DNA from: Torreya grandis
Lineage: Eukaryota; Streptophyta; Pinopsida; Cupressales; Taxaceae
Direction of reading: 5' to 3'
NCBI GenBank assembly: GCA_037957365.1
Contig: JARHVA010000021.1
Coordinates: 7,451,001-7,515,000, forward strand
DNA: 64,000 nucleotides
The notes beneath the pieces are model-generated. The model did not search any database and was not told the origin of the DNA. It worked only from the letters and a program-made list of their open reading frames with translations. Below, one piece after another: positions 46,863 to 58,400 of the stretch. Every line of letters starts with the position of its first letter. The stretch's first letter is position 1. The position numbers and the translations under genes were made by a program.

Positions 46863-47236
46863 AAATTATACAAGGAGATAGATTGCACAAGACAAATAGG
46901 ATAAAACCCAATATTTGATTAACTTAAGATGGCCAAAGTGAAGAATACATATAGGAGAGCACGTAAGTAAATCTTCCACAAAAGGTGGTCAAAGCACCCC
47001 AAGAATAGACTCTAACTCCTCCATGAAAGGTGGTGAAAAGGTGTTAAGAATATATAAGTAACTCCCATACCCAAAATAGCTGGTCAAAGGAGTCACTTAT
47101 GACATTCTTATGACACCTATGACACACATCTCCACATAAGCTAGCCTATCCCACGAATGTAGGAAAACTCCATGTATGCACAAATATATAATATTCCCTA
47201 ATTAAATAATAGGAAAAAATAAAAACCTACTCTAAC
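46863..47236 (-). repeat. Copia-C 3' LTR, truncated
   Basis: Matches 53211-53575 (CAATATTTGATTAACTTAAG, CTCCTCCATGAAAGGTGG). U3 start on the minus strand is TGTTAGAGTAGG after a G7 run. The outer approximately 100 bases are absent and copia-D sequence follows directly. Confidence 0.85.
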
Positions 47237-47259
47237 ACCCCCCCATAAGTGCAGCTTAG

Positions 47260-48900
47260 GTGGGCAGTGTGAAAATATAAAATGGGTCCTCACAACTATG
47301 CTTGATGAGGTAACCATGTACAAATGCAATCTCCCATAAGATAGAGAAAAGGAGAAAACCCATAGGAAAAAACTCCCCCCCAAAAGAGAGACATAAAAGA
47401 AATGAAGAGGCTAGTGGGGCCCCCCTGAAGATGATGCCACTACAGATGTGGACCACACCCCAAGAAAAGCTCGTAGATGAACGAACTTGCTCTCAATGAA
47501 AGGTTTGGTGAAGATGTCTGCAACTTACTCTGAAGACTATAAAAATATCAAGTCAATGACCTAACTATGAATAAGCTCTCGAATGAAATGCATGTGAATC
47601 TCTATGTGCTTGGTTTGCTGGTGTTGAATTAGATTCTTGCAAATCTAAATGGTACTCTAGTTGTCACAATAAATGACGGTGGGCTACCTGATAGGAATGC
47701 CAAACTCAAAAAGTATCCCCTAAAGCTAAATAGCCTCAGTAACTGCATTAATAGCTCCCCTGTACTCTGCCTCTATGGATTATATAGCAATAGCATTTTG
47801 CTTCTTGCTAGACCAATTGATAGGACCAAAACCTAGAGAGAAACTATAACTAGAAGTGGACTTGCGAGTTTGTGAATCACCATCCCAGTCTGAATCTGTA
47901 TACCCAATCAAGTCAGCCTCTATGTCAAATCTATAATGAATCTCATATCTATGTGAACCCTATATGTAATGCAAGATCCTCTTAGCTACTTTCCAATGCA
48001 GCTCATGAGGTTTCTGCATAAATTTGGAGACAAGTCCCACTACATATGATATGTCAGGCCTAGTGTGAGTCAAGTAGATGAGACTACCAACAAGTTGTTG
48101 ATATCGAGTGGCATCAACTAATGGTGAAGAATAGTCATTCTCAAGATTGACTCCTAATAGAAAGGGAGTTAGAAATGGCTTGCAATCAGCCATGTGAAAC
48201 TGAGACAATAAATCAAGAGCATACTTAGGTTTTGTAAGAGAAATCCCTGAATTTGACTTTGAGATCTCAATGCCAAGAAAATAATGCAACAAACCCAAGT
48301 CTATCATGTCAAATCTATCCTGGAGAGATGCCATCACCACTATAATAGCCGATGAAGAACTCCCAGTGATCAAAAGGTCATTAACATATAGAACCAAAAT
48401 CAGGAGCGAATCATCTTGCCGCAAGAAGTAGACATTGGGGTCAGAATGGCACCTAGTGAAACCCACTATGAGAAGGAAGGAATCCATCTTGGCATACCAA
48501 ACCCGAGGGGCCTGTTTGAGGCCATAGATAGATTTCCTAAGTCTGCATACTAAGGAAGAATCTTGAATAAGTCCTGGTGCCTGCTCCATGTAGATCTCCT
48601 CCTCTAGATCTCCATGAAGAAAGGCACTCTTCACATCCATCTGGTGCACATCCCAACCATGTGTTGTGGCAATAGCCAAGGTGAGTCAGATAAAAGTCAT
48701 CTTTGCAATTGGTGCAAAGGTCTCTAAGTAGTCAATGCCTGCCACCTGTGAGAAACCCTTGGCAACCAATCATGCCTTGTACTTATCAACTGACCCATCT
48801 GCTGCAAACTTGGTCCAATATATCCACCTACATCAAACCATCTTCCTTCCCTTAGGAAGTGAAGTCAAGTCCCAAGTGTGATTTTTGATTAAGGAAGAAT
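47260..48900 (-). pseudogene. Copia-C RT and RNase H
   Basis: Minus strand, in the frame that begins at 51514. RT: NHTWDLTSLPKGRKMV (about 48840-48890), MDVKSAFLHGDLEEEIYMEQ (about 48585-48645), LRKSIYGLKQAPRVWYAKMD (about 48485-48545), active-site box LVLYVNDLLITG (about 48370-48405; the first Asp of YVDD is Asn) and HYFLGIEISKSNSG (about 48255-48290). 239 codons are open at 48679-47960. RNase H: YTDSDWDGDSQTRKSTS (about 47860-47910), EAEYRGA (about 47755-47780), VIYCDN and VADIFTKPF (about 47500-47525). Ten stops fall between 47962 and 47525 and three TGA upstream, with no frameshift. Confidence 0.88.
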
Positions 48901-49207
48901 ATTCTTCCTCCATATCACTATCACACTCAGGTACTCCTGATGCCTGTTGAAAAGTCTGTGGATCTAAAATTGAGGCAAAGAAGTCATGTGGATCTCTCTA
49001 AAAATCTCCCCTAGTATGTCTGTCATCTGCAGGATCTCCTGCCCAAGAGCCAACCCTCTCAAGTGTTTGTCTGGCCCAAAGTGGCCCAGAAGTGGGTGAG
49101 TCAGGTGCTAACTCCTCATCCTCTGACTGACTAGAGGTGGATGACTCTGCATCACTGTCCTCACTGTCTGAACTCGAAGAAGAAGAAGATGTCTCTAGCT
49201 CAGGAAC

Positions 49208-50236
49208 CTACTGTGGCTGATCTAAATCTAAGGAATCATCATGAAGAAGTGGATATAATGAGAGAGAAGAAGTGCCAAGTGTTGAGTCTCTAAGACTCTC
49301 TTGAAAGTGGACACTTCTCTCAATGAACAACTCATGAGTGGTTAAATCTAGAAGGTGATACCCCTTAACACCATCCAGATATACTACAAAGATGCAAGGC
49401 TTGGACTGACATTCCATAGCTTTGCTTTTCTTCTTCAGTATGTGGGCCATGGCTAGGGATCTGAAAACCCTAAAGTGCTCAACATTAGGTTTCCTTTTAT
49501 GCCAAGCTTCAAAGGGTGTTATCCCTTTTAAAGCTTTATGAGGAACCCTGTTTTGAATGTAGCAAGCACAATTGATGGCTTCGGCCCAGTACTGTGGTGC
49601 TAAATATTTGGAGTGAATCATACATCTACCCATCTCTTTCAAGAACCTATTTTTGTGTTCTACAACCCCATTTTTTGAAGGAATGTAAGTGAATGTGTGA
49701 TGCAAATCAATCTCCTCTATGGTGCAAAACTACTCAAACTTGTTGCTGACATACTCCCCTCCATTATCAGTTTGAAGAACCTTGATGGATTTCTCACTCT
49801 ATTTCTCAACAAGAGCCTTGAAGTCTATAAAATTTTCAAACACTTCAGACTTTTGTTTGAGAAAATATATCCAAGTGTACCTAGAGAAATCATCAATGAA
49901 AGTGAGGATGTACTTGGCCCTTGTGAAAGATGGTTTGGGAAAGGATCCCGATACATCACTATAGACTAACTCCAAAGGTTGTGAAGCCCTCCAAGCTTTG
50001 CCTTTGTCAAATTTTACTTCAGGATGCTTCCCAAGGGAGTATCCCTCACAAAGTCCTTTTGAGAATTGGACACGAGGCAAGCCAATTACCATGTCATGTT
50101 TGCAAAGTTGCTCAAGGTAGCAGTAGTTAAGGTGGCCAAACCGCTCATGCCATAATTTTCTAACTCCATTTGAATGAGTCAGCAATGCTGTTGGAGAAGA
50201 ATTAGGTGCAAAATGTGAGAAGGTGTATAACCTTGC
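49208..50236 (-). pseudogene. Copia-C integrase
   Basis: Same frame as gag. GAG-pre-integrase LWHERFGHLN (about 50125-50160) with LCEGYSLGKHPE (a zinc Cys replaced by Tyr). Integrase core keeps the acidic triad: ELVYSDVSG (about 49960), LQTDNGGEY (about 49755) and NGVVEHKNR (about 49650-49675). The C-terminal region VEHFRVFRSLAMAHILKKKS and the GYHLLDL motif follow. Stops in frame at 49801-49799, 49732-49730 and 49210-49208. Open pieces are 128 and 165 codons. Confidence 0.87.
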
Positions 50237-51514
50237 TTAGTGATCTGCCCTACCCACTGCCACTATAGTATCATTATGCAACTCCCTGATAGCCACTGAA
50301 TCTGGTGAAAACTCAACTCTCATGCCCCGACCAATGTGAGTGATTTGGTACACTGATAAGAGATTGGTTGAAAGAGAAGGAACACTTAGAAAATTATTGA
50401 ATGTTCCTCCTTCCATTTCAACTGACCCTCTCCCTACAATGGAAATTGATGTTTCATCATCCAAACTAATTGAAGTCATGTTACAAGGCTCTAAAGATGA
50501 AAACTCAACTAGGGAAGAGCCTATGTGGTGAGAAGCACCCGAGTCAATGACCCATGAAGATGTAGAAGCTATTGTAGCTACAAGGGCCTTACCCTTACCT
50601 TTTTCCTTAGTAAAATCTTGGGTAGATGAATTCTGCTTGATGGACTCGGGAACACCTATGTTGTGCTTCTCTAGAAGATGAGTTAGGTGATCTATTTGTT
50701 TCATCATGCATTTGTGTTCATCATGCCCTGTCTTCTTAAAATAGGCACACTTAACCTTCTCTTTCTTAGGTTTAGCATTGGAGGAGGAAGACTCAGTGTT
50801 TTTTTTGGTAGGATTGATGTTTTCGTTCTTCTTCTCTTGGTCCTTATTCTTTTTCTTCTTCTCCTTTGTTGAAGTCTTATCCTTACCATTTCCAGCTATC
50901 AAAGCTTGGGGTTGAGTAGACTTCATTGTGCCCATTTGAATTAGCTTATCTTTCTCCCTAGTCAAGTTGGTAATGAATGAATCCAAAGAAGGCATTTTCC
51001 ATGTAGTGCCAAGGGCACTTTTTGTGGCATGAAAAGTAGAGACAAAGACTGAATAGCTTGGACCTAACTTTGCGAGAATAGAAAGGATGAGTTGATTATA
51101 TTTCTTCTCTATCTTACATTCTTTCAATTGCAATTTGAGGGCCTTAAACTTAGTGAATAAGTCCTGTAGGGTGTCAAATTTGCTAGGATTTAGACTTATG
51201 AGTTCGTTTTCGAGCTCATAACCTCTCATCTCATCAAGCTTCCCAAATAAGACTTCTAAGGTGTCCCATATGTCTTTGGGAGTCTTGGAAATTTATAAAT
51301 GGAAGAGAAGTTCTGGAGACATGGACAAGCTTAGTAATCCATATGTTTCATCACTATGGTTGTACCACTTGACCTTTTCAGCATCAGTGCTGGGTTCTAC
51401 TTCAGTACCCATGGTGATCTTATACAACCCTTTGCTTCTAAGAATGATTGAAATTTTAACCTCCCATTCATGATAGTTGAAGGGTGTTAGGGGTTTAAGT
51501 TGAAAGGAATCCAT
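50237..51514 (-). pseudogene. Copia-C gag and protease
   Basis: ATG at 51514 (MDSFQLKPLTPFNYHEWEVK). One in-frame TAA after 74 codons (51292-51290), then open for 330 codons to 50237. Gag helices ENELISLNPSKFDTLQDLF and ILAKLGPSYSVFVSTF; a Lys/Glu-rich linker (about residues 220-250); Zn knuckle CAYFKKTGHDEHKC, where the second Cys of CX2C is Phe; protease SSWVIDSGASHHI with the catalytic Asp kept; pre-integrase linker LHNDTIVAVGRADH. A copia gag-protease of normal length; the TAA and the lost Zn ligand make it inactive. Confidence 0.88.
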
Positions 51515-53089
51515 TTTAATCTGAATTTAGGTGAAATTGTGTTGATTGCAAGTTTGTGAAAGTATGCAGAAAGGAGAAAAATAATAGAAGTAAACAAAGT
51601 GCTGAAAGATAATCACACCCCCTTGAAATGTTGAGTCCCCCCACAAAAAATGCAAATGCATGCTCAAAAGACTTTGGACTCAGCTTAAAATTCATCTTAG
51701 ATCAATCTAAGTCAAGTTAATAACCCAAGCAAATAGGATGTTGGACCTAGCCGAAAATGCGTCCCGAGAGACCCAAATTTTTGGCACTTTATAAAGTAGT
51801 TAATTTTTGACAATTATCTATCTTAATTTGTAAAAAATTGAAAAATAAGTACTTTTTAAAAAGATGGCACTCGAATCTGAGCTACCATTTTCAAGATTTT
51901 AAAGTTTTAATTTCCCGTAAACTAGTAATTTTGCAAAAAACAGTACTAAAACATTAAAAAAATGCCTTTTTTGAGAGAGAAAGTGGCCTTCCAACCAATT
52001 TTTGGACTCGGCATAGAGCGAGGAATCCAAAAGAGGTATTTGTAAGGGGGAATTGGTCTCCTGCCAACCCGGGCCTCACCCTTTGTCTTCGTAGGTCGAA
52101 GATACAAGTTTTTAAAACCTTTAAATTGCCTTCAATGCTATTTTCTCAAAAATAAATTAATTCATAAAATCATAAAATATAATCTTAGAATATAAAGATA
52201 ATTCAAATGAGAAATAAATAGCATAAAGTTAAATTGCGTTGGATTTGAAGTGGGCCCACCAAAGAGAAGTGCCAAAAATGAAGCGCCCAAACCCTAACTT
52301 CTTTTGTTGGCAGTTTTTCTGATATTGAGCACTGTCAAAGGAGAAATGCAAGGCTAAGATGAATCAAAAAAAAATTTGGGAGGTTGAGGAAGGTTGTGAG
52401 CAGCTACTAGAGACTTGCAGATTGAGAACATGCAGGGTTTTAATGACCCCCGATACAAAAACATCGCTGAAGGGACATTTTTTCAGTCAGAGCCTTAAAA
52501 ATGCCTCCCACAAATCTGAGGCTGCATGTAGAGGCTAAAAAAACTCTTTCCAAGGGTTTTCAACTGTTCAAAGTGCCTTTTTACTCCATTTCAGGGCTGA
52601 AACAGAAATTATGGGGCACCAACTTCCACCAGAGAGCAAAAAATATGATCTGATTTTTCTATTGCTCTGCAAGATGTTGGAAGATCCATGGAGATCCTTC
52701 ACACAGCTGAGAAGTGGTCCTTTTCTCCTTCAACACGGGTGAAATGAACATCAAAAAGGCCAACGCCATGTGTCAAAATGTGACACCAATGCTAGAGAAA
52801 AGAAACAGAAACTACAGAGGATGCCAAGTGTAGAGCTGTCAAAAAATGGCACCACTTCTCCAACAGCTACGCCTTAGATCTGAAATGCCATTTTATCTTT
52901 TGCAAAAAAAAGCTTGCAGATCCAAACACCACGAAGGCAGTCCACAGGAAAGATAAATGCAACACAAGAAATGATATTGAAAGGCTTTTTCAGATCAGAT
53001 TTGGAAATAAGAAAAAGAACATAAAGAGAACTCCACTCACATTTTTAAAATAAACTAATAGCATAAGCAGACACACGATTATCAAACCT
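51515..53089 (-). other. Copia-C long untranslated leader
   Basis: About 1.57 kb between PBS and gag ATG with no sustained open frame on the minus strand. Long for a copia leader, where a few hundred bases are usual; it may include an acquired insert. Local CpG content is somewhat higher around 52020-52110. Confidence 0.6.
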
Positions 53090-53101
53090 ACTCTGATACC
53101 A
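53090..53101 (-). other. Copia-C primer-binding site
   Basis: Minus strand TGGTATCAGAGT, eleven of twelve bases of the tRNA-iMet complement, abutting the LTR at 53102. Confidence 0.88.
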
Positions 53102-53575
53102 TATCGGAGTTGTCTCAGAATCCAGATAATGCGAATGCAATGGAGACGTGATCACACGAGACGAAGCTAGTGCACATCACATAGATGCTAAAGTAATTTG
53201 AAATTATACAAGGAGATAAATTTCACAAGACAAATAGGAGAAAACCCAATATTTGATTAACTTAAGATGGTCAAAGTGAAGAATACATATAGGAGAGCAT
53301 GTAAGTAACTCCTCCACAAAAGGTGGTCAAAGAACCCCAAGAATAGACTGTAACTCCTCCATGAAAGGTGGTGACAAGGTGCTAAGAATAGAGAAGTAAC
53401 TCCCATACCCAGAATAGCCGATCAAAGGAGTCACTTATGACACCTATGACACATTTATGACACACATATCCACATAAGCTAGCCTATCCCACGAATTTAG
53501 GAAAACTCCATGTATGCACAAATATATAATATTCCCTAATTAAATAATAGGGAAAAATAAAAAACTACACTAACA
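53102..53575 (-). repeat. Copia-C 5' LTR
   Basis: 474 bp; minus strand starts TGTTAGTGTAG and ends CTCCGATA before the PBS. Confidence 0.85.
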
Positions 53576-53619
53576 AGATTTTGGCAAAGAGCTTGGACAA
53601 GCAGGAGTATGCAATAGGG

Positions 53620-54115
53620 CTCTACATCATGAGGGATGGTGAGGGGCAATGAGGGAGTGATTATAAATGATGATTAATGGTGAGGGTCAGTAAGGGAGTG
53701 ATTATATATGATGAGGGATGAGGAGGGGTTGATTAGGGATTATGAAGTGGTAATTAGGGATGGTAAAGGCCAATGAGGGAGTGATTAGGGATGATGAGTG
53801 ATGGTGAGAGCTAATGAGGGAGTGATTAGGGATGATGAGGGAGTGATTAAATATGATAAGGGATGGTGAGGTTCAATTAGGAAGTGATGGGGGATGAGGA
53901 GGGAAAAGGAGTGAGTTATTAGGGATGATTAGGCATAGTGAGGGTCAATGAGTAAGTCATCGGGGATCACAAGGGAGTGATTAGAGATGAATAGGGATAG
54001 TTAAGGTCAATGAGGGAGTGATTAGGGACAATGAATAATGATGAGAGAGTGATTAGGGATGATGAGGAATGATTAGGAATTAATCAAGGATGAGATAAGG
54101 ATGATGAATAAGTGA
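53620..54115 (+). repeat. GATGAGGGA-type degenerate minisatellite
   Basis: Irregular tandem array of ATGAGGGATGGTGAGGG, TCAATGAGGGAGTGATTAG and GGATGATGAGG modules over about 500 bases. G/A/T-rich, no Cys-coding frame, not coding. Confidence 0.85.
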
Positions 54116-54760
54116 AATTAACACAAAGTGGTTGTTTGATGTGTGTAGGTCATTAGTGTGACCTACACTACCCTAATAACACTAATTTACATCAATGTGA
54201 CCTAAATGAGTCATGTTATCCCACATGTTTGAGGTATAAGATGTATGGATTTGTGTAGGTCATCAATGTGACCTACGCTACCCTAATAACACCACTTTGC
54301 ACTAATGTGACCTAAATTAGTCATGTTATCCCATATGTTTGAGTTATAAGATGTATAGATTTGGTCATGAGAAGATTGTTATAGGCCTAAAAAGGTAGTT
54401 TTAAGAGGTTTCCCTTGAAATTGGATGGGTAAGGCCTAGTACAGTCTCATGGAGTCATCAATGGCTTGAGGGATGGCATCTAGGTGAGTAATGGCCATGT
54501 GCAAAGGCCTAAACATGTAAATGCCTTCCCAGAATAGGTGTATGATGTGTGTAGGTCATCAATGTGGTTGTTTGATGTGTGTAGGTCATTAATGTGGCTA
54601 TTTTAGGTATGTAGGAATGAGTAGGAAGTAATCAAGGATGAGGGAAGGATGATGAATAAGTGAAATTAACACAAAGTGTTTGTTTGATGTGTGTAGGTCA
54701 TCAATGTGACCTACACTACCCAAATAACACCACTTTGCATCAATGTCAAAGTGAGTGGTT
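54080..54760 (+). repeat. Palindrome-bearing tandem/direct repeats
   Basis: Three copies of a perfect inverted repeat GTAGGTCA-N6-TGACCTAC at 54145-54166, 54255-54276 and 54693-54714, each followed by ACACTACC or ACGCTACC and AATAACAC. The first two lie in units of about 110 bases (also sharing GAGTCATGTTATCCCA-like and ATAAGATGTAT). The third lies in a larger duplication at about 547 bases (AATCAAGGATGAG, GATGAATAAGTGAAATTAAC at both ends). Confidence 0.85.
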
Positions 54761-54764
54761 TAAA

Positions 54765-55380
54765 AACTTCAATTTTGAAAAATCTAAGACTCTTATAAAT
54801 GTCAAGAATTAATCTAGGAGGCACAAAAACCTAAAAAATGACTATATATTTACCAAAAATGGATATCAATTACAAAAGTTATGTCCTAAAATCCCTAGAT
54901 TTAATACTTAGACCCTAAAAATGTCTAAGTGTTGACCTAATTGGATTTTGAAAAACTAATTTCCACATCATAAGGCATGAAACTATGAAACCAACTCTAT
55001 CAGATGCTGAGTGACCCTAATTTTATTATATTTACTAAAATAAATTTAAATATAAACTTATACTTAACATTTAGAGTAGTAAATATAAGCCTATGGATAA
55101 AGATGGATTCATGTGCAGCTCCCAAATGCTCGTGGAGTTGGTTTTGAACTTATAACAAATAAATGTGTACACATTTTATAATGCATATGCATTGTATAAT
55201 ACACTATATAATGCATACGTATTATTTGAATTTAAAATAATACATGCACATTATTGTAACTTCAAATAATGTGGACGCATTATGATTCAATAATTATCGA
55301 TCCATAATTTCAATAATGTGATCGCATTAATTAAATAACATGATTGCATTACCTAAAATGTCCACAGAATTATCCCCCAA
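54765..55380. other. AT-rich DNA with CATTAT palindromic motifs
   Basis: No coding. From 55172 to 55350 a run of related motifs such as ATAATGCATATGCATTGTAT, ATAATACATGCACATTAT and AATAATGTGATCGCATTA. Confidence 0.5.
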
Positions 55381-55394
55381 CTCTATGCACATAC

Positions 55395-57990
55395 CCATGT
55401 GGTACTTGTAGTACTAACACCAAAGAAATATGGAGAGTGAAGGATGTGTATAGACTTGAGAGACATCAATAATATTATGATCAAGTATATATTACCATTT
55501 TTGAGGATATATGACATAATGGATTGCTTGAGTGGAGACAAGTAGTTCACAAAGACAGATTTAAAGAGTGGATATAACCAAAGAAGAATATAAAAAGGAG
55601 ATGAGTATAAAATAGCCTTCAATACAAAGGAAGGTTTGTATGAGTGGTTATTTATGCCATTTGGGCTAACCAATGCACCAATCACATTCATGAAACTCAT
55701 GAATAAGGTATTGAAAGATTTTTTGGGAAAGTTTGTTATTGTTTATTTAGATGACATTTTGATTTTTAGTAAGACTTACGAAGAGCATCTGATATGCATA
55801 TCAGAAGAGTTTTTGAGAAGTTAAGGGAAGAGAAGTTTTTAACTAATCTAAATAAATATAGTTTTGAAAAGAAGAAGTTGGTATTCATGAGATTTATTAT
55901 CTTAGTTGAGGGTCTTAAGATGGATCCAAAGAAAGTAAGAGCTATCATTGAATGGCCTACACCTAGGAGTGCTACATAGGTAAGATATTATTTGGCAAGT
56001 TTTTACATGAAGTTTATCAAGAACTTCAGTAGTATTTGTCCAGCCCTAACTGAACCAATGAAATGGGATATAAAGGAGTTTAAGTGGACTCTAAGAGATA
56101 ATAACAATTTTGATATGTTGAAGAAGAAATTCATAGGACAACCTATTTTAGCACTTGTGTATTTAAAAATGTATTTCAAGTAGATTGTGATGTTAGTGGT
56201 AGTGTTATAGCCATTGTATTGAGACATGAATGTAAGAATATTACCTATTTCAGTGAGAAGATTAACAATGCCAAGAAAAAGTATTATGTCTATGATCAGG
56301 AATTATATGTTATAGTTAAAGATTTAAAAAAATGGACACATTATTTTTCACCAAAGGAGTTTATTTTATATACTAATCATTAGGATTTGTAATATCTTAA
56401 TAGCCAAAGAAATTTGAATCAAAGGCACTTAAATTGGGTTGACTTTTTGTAGAGTTATACTTTTGTTTTGAAGCATAGGAATGGGAGGTCAAATAGAGTT
56501 GCAGATGCCTTATACAAAAGGCAAATTTTATTGACAGAGATGAAGATAGAAGTTGTTGGGTTTGATGAACTCAAAAGTTTGTATCATAAAGATCCAGACT
56601 TTGTAGAAGCTTGGAAAGCTTGTTTGGAACCTATCACTTTGGATAGAATAATATGGTTGGATTTCATGATCCAAGATGGTATGTTGTTTAGGGGAAACCA
56701 ATTATGTATTCTAAGGATTTTTATGAGAGAGAACCTAATTAAGGAGAAGCAAAACAAAGGTTGGTAGGACACTTTGGTCGAGATAAGACCATTGCTCTCA
56801 TTAGTGATAATTACTGTTAGCCATAGTTACACCAGGATGTGAAGAAATTTGTGCAAAGTTATAGAGTATGCTAGATAGTTGAAGGAATAACTTAGAATAT
56901 TGGGATATATCATTCATTACCTATATCATAGAGACCATGGGAAGATATCAATATTGACTTTGTTCCTAGTGTACGAAGGACATAGAGAGGACATGATTAG
57001 ATATTTGTAGTATTTAATAGATTTTCAAAGATGTAACATTTCATTCCATGTCAAAAGACTTGTGATGTTGTTCACATTGTAGAGCCATTTTTTAGAGAGG
57101 TGGTAAGACAGCATGGTCTACCAAAGAGTATAGTTGTAGACTAAGACATCAAATTTTCTAAGTATTTCTATGGGATCTTATGTAAGAAATTGAAGAGTGA
57201 TTTGAAGTTCAATTCTACACACCATTCACAAACTGATGAACAAACAGAAGTGGTAAATAGAATTTTGTGTAACCTATTGAGGTGCTTAATAGGGGATAAG
57301 CTTAAAGGAATTGATTTGATCTTACCACATGCAAAATTTGCTTACAATAATTTTGTCATTGGGAGTACTGGTAAATCCCCATTCTAAATTATATATAGGA
57401 GTAGTCTGAGGAATGATTATGAGTAAAGGAAGATAGATAAAGGAGAAAAGAGTTGTGATAATGTTGAGGACTTTGTATGACACTTAAAGAACTTACATGA
57501 AGAGGTAAGGAGGCATATTAATAAGATGAATACTCAATATAAGGCAAAGGTAGACAAGAATCATAAGTTTAACGAATTCAAGGTTGGACATGAAGTTATG
57601 GTTCACCTAAGGAAAAATTATTTCCTCTTGGAACATATAACAAGTTAAAAATGAATAGGTTTGGACCATTCAAGATTGTAAAGAGACATGATTCAAGAAA
57701 TGCATATGAGTTAGAATTTCTAGATGGAGTTAAAATTTCACCTATGTTTAACATTGTTGATTTAACAAAATATCATGAAGGAGATAGTGAGGTTGGACCA
57801 GCAGCGGAATTATGGAAAATCATGGTAATTACTCTAGAAAAATCAAAGGTAGAAAAAATCTTGGATAGCTATGTGGGTAGAAGTACAATAAATAGGCAAT
57901 ATGAAGAATAATTGGTTAATTAAAAAGGAAGGCCCATTGAAGATTCATCATAGTTTCCAAGGCAGAGGTTGACCATCTTGATTTTCCTCA
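55395..57990 (+). pseudogene. Gypsy family A-like pol, copy 3, with chromodomain-like tail
   Basis: Plus strand, several frames. RT: LTPKKYGE...CIDLRDINNIMIKY (about 55410-55490), the open piece [16 protein letters not shown] then [19 protein letters not shown] (55636-55790, catalytic Asp pair kept), EEKFLTNLNKYSFEKKKLVF (about 55825-55890), GLKMDPKKVRAIIEWPTPRS (about 55912-55970). RNase H remnants follow to about 56500, then a poorly preserved integrase, with HHSQTDEQTEVVNR near 57220-57260. The C-terminal tail FGPFKIVKRHDSRNAYELEF (57660-57720) and KVEKILDSYVGRSTINRQYE (57848-57910) then LVN-KGRPIEDSS resemble the chromodomain-like end of plant chromoviruses. Many stops; dead. Confidence 0.8.
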
Positions 57991-58037
57991 AACACCTAAG
58001 ATGTGACTAGGTCACCTCTCAAATTACCATGGGTGTC

Positions 58038-58400
58038 TGATATAGGAGCATCCAATATGTAAGGGTAATCTTGCATCACCTATATATGTAAGCAACATAG
58101 TGTGTGTGTTGCTTTGAATTTTATTTTTGTAAGTTTCTTAGTTTGGTTGGAGCATAGGTTGAAGTTTCCAGTGCTTTAGAACTGTCAGAATTTGATAAAG
58201 GCTAAAAATAATAACTTCTTATTTTTAATAATCTAGTATTTGTGTATATATGGATATGTAATTTTACACACAATATGTCATAGAACACCTTACAAGATTT
58301 TTGACTCAACAAATGGGTCATCAATCAGACATCTAGTTCAAACATTATGCCTCTCGAAAGTTGTGGACTCTAGGGATTGTTGTTATTCCAAAAATTAGAA
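58038..58400 (+). repeat. 3' LTR of gypsy copy 3 (end uncertain)
   Basis: Starts TGATATAGGAGCATCC about 50 bases after the pol tail. No partner LTR in the window, so the right end is a guess. Confidence 0.5.

Larger units (their letters stand above)
46863..53575 (-). mobile_element. Copia-C: near full-length Ty1/copia, one frame with 19 stops
   Basis: Minus-strand copia element: 5' LTR at 53102-53575, PBS 53090-53101, 1.57-kb leader, gag-pol 51514 to about 47260, PPT of seven G (47237-47243 on the minus strand) and a 3' LTR lacking about 100 bases at its outer end. No target duplication can be tested for that reason. Gag to RNase H lies in a single frame. LTRs differ by about 6% by eye, so it is older than copia-B or more mutated. 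Confidence 0.9.

Noticed and set aside
54145..54166. AGGTCA half-sites as a nuclear-receptor response element
   Set aside because: Plants lack nuclear receptors of that type; the motif comes from the repeat unit.
54120..54730. CRISPR-like array of palindromic repeats
   Set aside because: Three repeats at irregular spacing with related, not unique, spacers, in a plant-type genome.
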